Positions 60,103 through 64,000 of a DNA stretch of 64,000 nucleotides are shown here, piece by piece. A program made the position numbers and the translations under genes. This DNA comes from DAOUKH01 sp965207995. GTDB taxonomy: Bacteria > Chloroflexota > Dehalococcoidia > SHYB01. How positions within the stretch are numbered: the stretch's first letter is position 1; each line of letters starts with the position of its first letter. The notes below the pieces were generated by a model. It saw nothing but the letters and a program-made list of their open reading frames with translations. It was not told the DNA's origin and made no database searches. Location of the stretch: NCBI GenBank assembly GCA_965207995.1, contig OZ242299.1, forward strand, positions 434,001 through 498,000, in the 5' to 3' direction.

Positions 60103-60738
60103 CTATTCCTTGCCCTCTTCCTTCTCCGGGTCTTCCGCGCCCTCCGAGCCTTCGGCGCCTTCCCGACCCTCGGCGCCCTCGTTGCCCTCGGCGGCCTCTT
60201 TACCCAGGCCGCTGAGGTCGAGCGTGTCGATGAACGACTTGAACGCCGACATCCGCTTGATCTCTTCCTCGTCGAGCGGACGCGCCGGATGCTCGGCCTG
60301 CTCCGCCTCGGCGACGGTGATCGGCTTGCCGGTTTCCTTATCGAGGAAGATCGCAGCCTTCGACAGCACCGCCTCCTCGGTGAAGACGGGCACCTTCGAC
60401 CGTACCGCCAGCGCCAGCGCATCGCTGGGCCGCGAGTCGATCTCCACGCTCTTGCCGTTGACGTTCAGCACGATCTTGGCGAAGAAGGTGTCGTTCTGCA
60501 GGTCGTGGACGATGATCGAGTTGACGCTGCCCCCGAGCTCCGAGATGACGTTGCCCAACAGGTCGTGGGTAAGGGGGCGCGGCACGCTCACGTCCTGGAG
60601 CTTCACCGCGATCGCGTCCGCCTCCGCCGGCCCAATCCAAATCGGCAGATAGCGGTCGGCCGCCTTTTCCTTAAGGATGACCACGCGCTGATAGTTCATC
60701 AGGCTGACGCGAATGCTATCGATGGTCATCTCAACCAT
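60103..60738 (-). CDS. Bifunctional nuclease family protein (BFN/DUF151)
   Basis: A 211-aa protein. The N-terminal 140 residues form the BFN domain (MVEMTIDSIRVSLMNYQRVVILKEKAADRYLPIWIGPAEADAIA-like, RPLTHDLLGNVISELGG, SRPSDALALAVRSKVPVFTEEAVL). The C-terminus is a glutamate/glycine-rich low-complexity tail with repeated EGAEG units. Members bind or cleave nucleic acids; the cellular role is poorly defined. GAGGTCGCCGC precedes the ATG. Confidence 0.92.
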   Translation of the reverse strand: MVEMTIDSIRVSLMNYQRVVILKEKAADRYLPIWIGPAEADAIAVKLQDVSVPRPLTHDLLGNVISELGGSVNSIIVHDLQNDTFFAKIVLNVNGKSVEIDSRPSDALALAVRSKVPVFTEEAVLSKAAIFLDKETGKPITVAEAEQAEHPARPLDEEEIKRMSAFKSFIDTLDLSGLGKEAAEGNEGAEGREGAEGSEGAEDPEKEEGKE

Positions 60739-60859
60739 GCGGCGACCTCGCGGTTCGATGCCTTCAAGGCTCGACCGCTTCCTGAAAAAGATTACCGGGA
60801 ATACTACGCCCCGCTTCCCAACAGTGTCAACGAAGCACCGCCCGCTCTGGGCGAGCGCC

Positions 60860-60896
60860 TTAAGCCTCTCCCCCTCTGGGGGAGATTGAGAGAGGG
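60860..60896 (+). repeat. Dispersed hairpin repeat, copy 3
   Basis: TTAAGCCTCTCCCCC, then TCTGGGGGAGATTGAGAGAGGG. It is 34 of 37 or better identical to the copy at 59986. Intergenic, after the DUF951 gene. Confidence 0.7.
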
Positions 60897-60952
60897 CGCG
60901 CGCCGTCCGGCGCGCGAGCGCCCGCAGGGCGCTGCTCTCCGCAGAGGACCCC

Positions 60953-61153
60953 CTACTCCAAGCCGGCCCTCACCGATCGCACCCGCGCCCGGAGCGCCGA
61001 CCGCGCCATCAACTGACGCCGGCCGCACCCGCGGCACACCAGACCGATGTCGGCCCCCAAGCGGACCACGGTCCACTCGACCGCGCCGCAGGGGTGCTTC
61101 TTCTTAAGGACAACGACGTCCCCCAAGTGCAGCGTGAGGACCTCTTCCGGCAT
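60953..61153 (-). CDS. DUF951 family protein
   Basis: A 66-aa protein. LTLHLGDVVVLKKKHPCGAVEWTVVRLGADIGLVCRGCGRRQLM is the DUF951 signature (KKxHPCG and CxGCGR). Two to three cysteines suggest metal binding. A GGGAG site precedes the ATG. It follows pyrF by 26 nt, so probably the same transcript. Confidence 0.92.
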   Translation of the reverse strand: MPEEVLTLHLGDVVVLKKKHPCGAVEWTVVRLGADIGLVCRGCGRRQLMARSALRARVRSVRAGLE

Positions 61154-61179
61154 GGCCCATTCTCCCGCCCTTGGCGCTG

Positions 61180-62013
61180 CTAGAGGCGCGCCGGCAGGGC
61201 TTCGCGCATACGGTCGCGGGCGCGGACGGCGGCACGGCGCGCGGCCTCGGCATAGCCGCCGGCGCCGTCCTCACGGAACGCGTACAGGACCTCGCGCGAG
61301 GAGCTGATGATCGCGAGTTCGCCGTTGGCGTCGACCCCGCCGCGCACCGCCGCCGCGACGTCGCCGCCCTGCGCGCCCACACCGGGGATCAGCAGCGGCA
61401 TCGACGGGCACCGCTCCCGCACCCAGCGCAGCTCGTCCGGCTGCGTCGCCCCGACCACCAGCCCGACGTTCCCCCGTGTGTTCCACTCCAGCGCCAAAAG
61501 CGCCACGCGCTGGTAGAGCGGCATCGCGGCGCCGCCCGATTCAGCCGTCGTCAGCAGCGCCTGCAGATCGGACGAGCCAAGGTTCGAGGTGCGGCACACA
61601 ATGAGGACGCCCTTGTCGCCATACTCCAAGAACGGCTCCAAACTGTCACGGCCCAGGTAGGGGTTGACCGTCGTCGCGTCGAAGCCCCACGTGTCGAACA
61701 GCGCCTTGGCGTATGCCTGCGCCGTGCTCCCGATGTCGCCACGCTTGGCGTCGACGATCACCGGTATCCCGGAGGGTACGGCGGCGACGGTCGGTTCGAG
61801 CGCGCGAAGCCCTTCGATGCCGGACTGCTCGTAGAAAGCGATGTTGGGCTTGTAGGCGCAGACCAGGTCGCTGGTCGCCTCGATGACGGCGCGGTTGAAG
61901 TCGGCGGTGGAGACGCCGTCCGGCAGGCGGTCGGGGTCGGGGTCGAGGCCAATGCACAGGAGCGAGTCGTTGGCCCTGGAGGCGCGGCGAAGCTTGTCGA
62001 CGAAAGCAGCCAC
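61180..62013 (-). CDS. pyrF: Orotidine-5'-phosphate decarboxylase
   Basis: A 277-aa type-2 OMP decarboxylase catalysing the last step of UMP synthesis. Catalytic Lys-Asp residues are in VIVDAKRGDIGSTAQAYAKALF; SLLCIGLDPDPDRLP and PLLIPGVGAQGGD match the long subtype. The GTG at 62013 has no ribosome site and stands 6 nt after TATAAT, so the transcript is likely leaderless. Confidence 0.95.
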   Translation of the reverse strand: MAAFVDKLRRASRANDSLLCIGLDPDPDRLPDGVSTADFNRAVIEATSDLVCAYKPNIAFYEQSGIEGLRALEPTVAAVPSGIPVIVDAKRGDIGSTAQAYAKALFDTWGFDATTVNPYLGRDSLEPFLEYGDKGVLIVCRTSNLGSSDLQALLTTAESGGAAMPLYQRVALLALEWNTRGNVGLVVGATQPDELRWVRERCPSMPLLIPGVGAQGGDVAAAVRGGVDANGELAIISSSREVLYAFREDGAGGYAEAARRAAVRARDRMREALPARL

Positions 62014-62019
62014 GGCCCC

Positions 62020-62025
62020 ATTATA
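62020..62025 (-). promoter_or_regulatory. -10 box giving a leaderless pyrF transcript
   Basis: A perfect minus-strand TATAAT (62025-62020), then GGGGCC, then the GTG at 62013. Confidence 0.55.
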
Positions 62026-62118
62026 CGCCCGCGCGGGAGGTCACGGAGCCCTCGCGTGCTACACTGGAAGGTAGGGCATTCTCCTTCTTCCGCCGGCCTT
62101 CGGGCAGGTCTGCGACTC

Positions 62119-63297
62119 TTGGGCAACTTCCGCTTCCTCACTTCCGGCGAGTCTCATGGCAGAGGCCTCAACGTGATCGTTGAGGGCGTCCCCGCAGGGC
62201 TGCCGCTCACCGAAGACTACCTGCGCCGCGACATGGAACGCCGCCAGAAGGGCTACGGCCGCGGCGGGCGCATGAAGATCGAGAAGGACGAGGCGAAGAT
62301 CATCGCCGGCGTCCGCCACGGCCTCACCCTGGGCAGCCCCATCTCCCTCTGGGTGCGGAACCGCGACTGGGTCAACTGGGAGCACGGCATGTCGTCCGAG
62401 CCCCTGGACGACGGCCCCCACGAGGGCAAGGGCCTGGAGCGCGTGACCCGGCTGCGCCCCGGTCACGCCGACCTTGCCGGCGTGGTGAAGTTCGGCCAGG
62501 ACGACGTCCGCAACATCCTCGAGCGCGCCAGCGCGCGGGAGACCGCGGGCCGCGTCGCCGCCGGCGGCGTGGCGCGCCGCTTCCTCGAAGAGCTCGGCGT
62601 CGAGATCAACGCCCACGTTGTCTCCATCGCGGGGGTCGAGTCGAAGCCGAAAGGCGACATCGACTGGGACGCCGTCGAGGCGTCGCCGGTGCGGTGCGCC
62701 GACCCCGCAGCCGAGCAGCCCATGATGGCCGCGATCGACGAGGCGAAGCGCTCCAAGAACACCGCGGGCGGCGTTTTCGAGGTCATCGCCACCGGCGTCC
62801 CCATCGGGCTTGGAAGCCACATCCAGTGGGACCGGAAGCTCGACGGCAAGCTGGCCCAGGCCATGATGAGCATCCACGCCGTCAAGGGCGTCGAGATCGG
62901 CCTCGGCTTCGCGCAGACCCGCCTCATGGGGTCGGAGGTGCACGACATCATCGAGCCCTGGGCCGGCGGCGCACCCAAGTGGGTCCGCCGCAGCAACAAC
63001 GCGGGCGGCCTCGAGGGCGGCATGACCACTGGCCAGCCCGTCGTCGTGCGCGTCGCCATCAAGCCGATCTCGACCTTGGCCAAGCCGCTCCCGTCGGTCG
63101 ACATGGACACCGGCGAGGTCGTCGAGGCGCACTACGAGCGCAGCGACGTCTGCCAAGTGCCGCCGGGCTGCGTCGTGGGCGAGGCCATGATGGCCCTGAT
63201 ACTCGCCGGCGCCATGCTCGAGAAGTTCGGCGGCGACCACATCGACGAGACGCGCCGCAACCACCGCGCCTTCATGGAGGCCAGCGGCCAGACGTAG
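62119..63297 (+). CDS. aroC: Chorismate synthase
   Basis: A 392-aa FMN-dependent enzyme making chorismate from EPSP. The N-terminal LTSGESHGRGLNVIVEGVPAG, RRQKGYGRGGRM, RASARETAGRVAAGGVARRFL and NNAGGLEGGMTTGQPVVVRVAIKPI are signatures. The TTG at 62119 is chosen because the protein must begin just before FRFLTSGESHG; open frame extends upstream only as the antisense of pyrF. No Shine-Dalgarno is visible. Confidence 0.95.
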   Translation: MGNFRFLTSGESHGRGLNVIVEGVPAGLPLTEDYLRRDMERRQKGYGRGGRMKIEKDEAKIIAGVRHGLTLGSPISLWVRNRDWVNWEHGMSSEPLDDGPHEGKGLERVTRLRPGHADLAGVVKFGQDDVRNILERASARETAGRVAAGGVARRFLEELGVEINAHVVSIAGVESKPKGDIDWDAVEASPVRCADPAAEQPMMAAIDEAKRSKNTAGGVFEVIATGVPIGLGSHIQWDRKLDGKLAQAMMSIHAVKGVEIGLGFAQTRLMGSEVHDIIEPWAGGAPKWVRRSNNAGGLEGGMTTGQPVVVRVAIKPISTLAKPLPSVDMDTGEVVEAHYERSDVCQVPPGCVVGEAMMALILAGAMLEKFGGDHIDETRRNHRAFMEASGQT

Positions 63298-63620
63298 CTC
63301 CAACACTATAAGAACGCTCCGCGCGGGCACGGGACTAGCGGGCAGGTGGATTCCGAGAACCAACCCCTTGCCGCCGTGACCCAGCGCTTGGATTCCGAAA
63401 GAAGGAGGCGAGAGGACCATTGGCGCGGCTGAGATGAGGACGCGCGCAAGCGCGCGTAGGCCGGAGCCGAAGGCCCTCCACGATCATGAACAGCGATACA
63501 CCGCGCTTCGTCGCGTTTTCCGCTCTTGCCGTCGTCGCGGCCCTGCTCGCCGCGGCACTGCTCACCTAGCGCCCACCATCGACCCACCGCCCCCTCCGGC
63601 CTCCTTGCGAAGGGCGCCCC
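63298..63620. other. Intergenic stretch after aroC without clear genes
   Basis: No gene with good support. It contains one doubtful 27-codon membrane-peptide frame (63486-63569) and no obvious terminator. Confidence 0.4.
63486..63569 (+). CDS. Doubtful 27-aa single-helix membrane peptide
   Basis: A frame starting MNSDTPRFVAFSALAV and ending with an alanine/leucine-rich helix before TAG. Composition fits a tiny membrane protein, but there is no ribosome site worth the name. Confidence 0.2.
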   Translation: MNSDTPRFVAFSALAVVAALLAAALLT

Positions 63621-63655
63621 TTAAACCTCCCTCCCCCTGGGAGGGACTGAGGGCG
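63621..63655 (+). repeat. Dispersed hairpin repeat, copy 4
   Basis: TTAAACCTCCCTCCCCC, then TGGGAGGGACTGAGGGCGGG. First element of a tandem pair with an 87-bp period. Confidence 0.65.
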
Positions 63656-63707
63656 GGCCGGGGCGGGGCCGGATGGTCTTCCCTCTTCTCCCCCTTGGGG
63701 CGTTACC

Positions 63708-63744
63708 GTAAGCCTCTCTCCCTCTGGGAGAGACTGAGAGAGGG
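63708..63744 (+). repeat. Dispersed hairpin repeat, copy 5
   Basis: GTAAGCCTCTCTCCC, then TCTGGGAGAGACTGAGAGAGGG. Second element of the tandem pair. Confidence 0.65.
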
Positions 63745-63826
63745 CCGGGGCGGGGCCGGGTGGTCTTCCCTCTTCTCCCCACAGAGACCTTTGCACAACC
63801 TCCGACGACGCCGGTGGATCATCCAT

Positions 63827-63903
63827 GTAGGGGCAACCCTCGTGGTTGCCCAGGGGGTGCGGGCGGGGTCTTCTCTCCTGTAGGGGCGATTCGCGAATCG
63901 CCC
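63827..63903 (+). repeat. Two GTAGGGGC palindromic repeats
   Basis: GTAGGGGCAACCC...GGTTGCCC (63827-63851) and GTAGGGGCGATTCGCGAATCGCCC-type (63880-63903) are short inverted repeats sharing the GTAGGGGC head; a related copy in opposite orientation is at 1586-1613. Confidence 0.6.
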
Positions 63904-63961
63904 GTCCTATCCCCCGAACGGCCTCACGGGGGTAGGCCCAAGGTTACGCAAGGTCTCCCTC

Positions 63962-64000
63962 GGGAGAAGATTGAGATGAGGGGCCCCCTCATCACCACCA
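63962..64000 (-). repeat. GGGGCCCCCTCATCACCACCA repeat, partner of 1647-1685
   Basis: The reverse complement of the element at 1647-1685, with few differences. The window ends within or just after it. Confidence 0.6.

Larger units (their letters stand above)
63621..63794 (+). repeat. Tandem 87-bp repeat, two units
   Basis: Units 63621-63707 and 63708-63794 align: each starts with the TAAxCCTC hairpin element and continues with CCGGGGCGGGGCCGG and TGGTCTTCCCTCTTCTCCCC (at 63658 and 63745). The second unit carries the more AGAGAG-rich hairpin variant. Confidence 0.7.

Noticed and set aside
60896..60952. GC-rich hairpins after DUF951 as a terminator
   Set aside because: Stems can be drawn (GCGCGCC/GGCGCGC), but there is no U-tract and similar stems are expected by chance at this GC content.
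61171..62118. Long plus-strand open frame in front of aroC
   Set aside because: It is the antisense of pyrF, has no homology-like features, and chorismate synthase normally starts right before the LTSGESHG motif.
63621..63794. CRISPR array at the 3' end
   Set aside because: There are only two units, the units are whole 87-bp tandem copies rather than repeats with unique spacers, and no cas genes are nearby.

Overview
This is a 64 kb, high-GC bacterial chromosome segment that looks like Chloroflexota, most likely a Dehalococcoidia/SAR202-type lineage. That placement is inferred from gene content: PF04909-type amidohydrolases, enoyl-CoA hydratases, a likely F420-dependent luciferase-family oxidoreductase, HspR-DnaK, Rex, DUF951 and an F-type ATPase operon. 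No rRNA, tRNA, phage, insertion sequence or CRISPR array was recognised. Genes are densely packed on both strands, and many operons use 4-nt ATGA/GTGA stop/start overlaps.

Layout. 1-3.7 kb: a SnoaL-like protein, a 1.2 kb repeat-bearing intergenic stretch, an SDR, and a UGSC-family selenoprotein read through an in-frame UGA. 3.7-7.2 kb: a four-gene ABC-2 export operon (two ATPases, two permeases). 7.2-21.3 kb: catabolic genes (three enoyl-CoA hydratases, an Ltp2-like thiolase with a DUF35 zinc-ribbon partner, an LLM oxidoreductase, two amidohydrolases) mixed with an HTH-fused myo-inositol-phosphate synthase, an MFS carrier, ChrA and NudC. 21.4-31.1 kb: dnaN and a tetrapyrrole operon (regulator, sirC, hemA, hemC, cobA-hemD, hemB, hemL) interrupted by a RelE/AbrB toxin-antitoxin pair. 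31.3-38.7 kb: a molybdopterin oxidoreductase domain, hspR-dnaK, an archaeal-type phosphoglycerate mutase followed by a peroxiredoxin-like selenoprotein, and a MerR/RAM regulator. 38.8-50.8 kb: a TauE/SafE exporter, MaoC, a CoA transferase, a sugar isomerase-like barrel, a cupin, a histone-deacetylase-fold amidohydrolase, a third PF04909 amidohydrolase, an MBL hydrolase, NhaA, a DUF1998-type helicase and DUF503. 50.8-52.3 kb: ubiE-rex. 52.3-59.8 kb: the complete atpZBEFHAGDC operon. 60.1-63.3 kb: a bifunctional-nuclease family protein, DUF951, pyrF and aroC. 63.3-64 kb: repeats related to those at 1.4-1.7 kb.

How the genes work together. The hem cluster runs from glutamyl-tRNA to uroporphyrinogen III (HemA, HemL, HemB, HemC, HemD) and branches to precorrin-2/sirohydrochlorin (CobA, SirC); the late protoheme enzymes are not here. 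The thiolase, DUF35 and hydratase genes form a likely acyl-CoA catabolic module. Rex with UbiE (quinone methylation) and the ATP synthase are the respiratory genes.

The most notable observations are two selenoprotein genes that standard gene calling would truncate, each with a good bacterial SECIS hairpin just after the UGA. Others are a recurrent leaderless-promoter geometry (-10 box, exactly 6 nt, start codon), an ATP synthase a subunit with a roughly 150-residue extracytoplasmic insert carrying an EF-hand-like loop, a DNA-binding domain fused to inositol-phosphate synthase, and a MerR-type HTH joined to two RAM domains.
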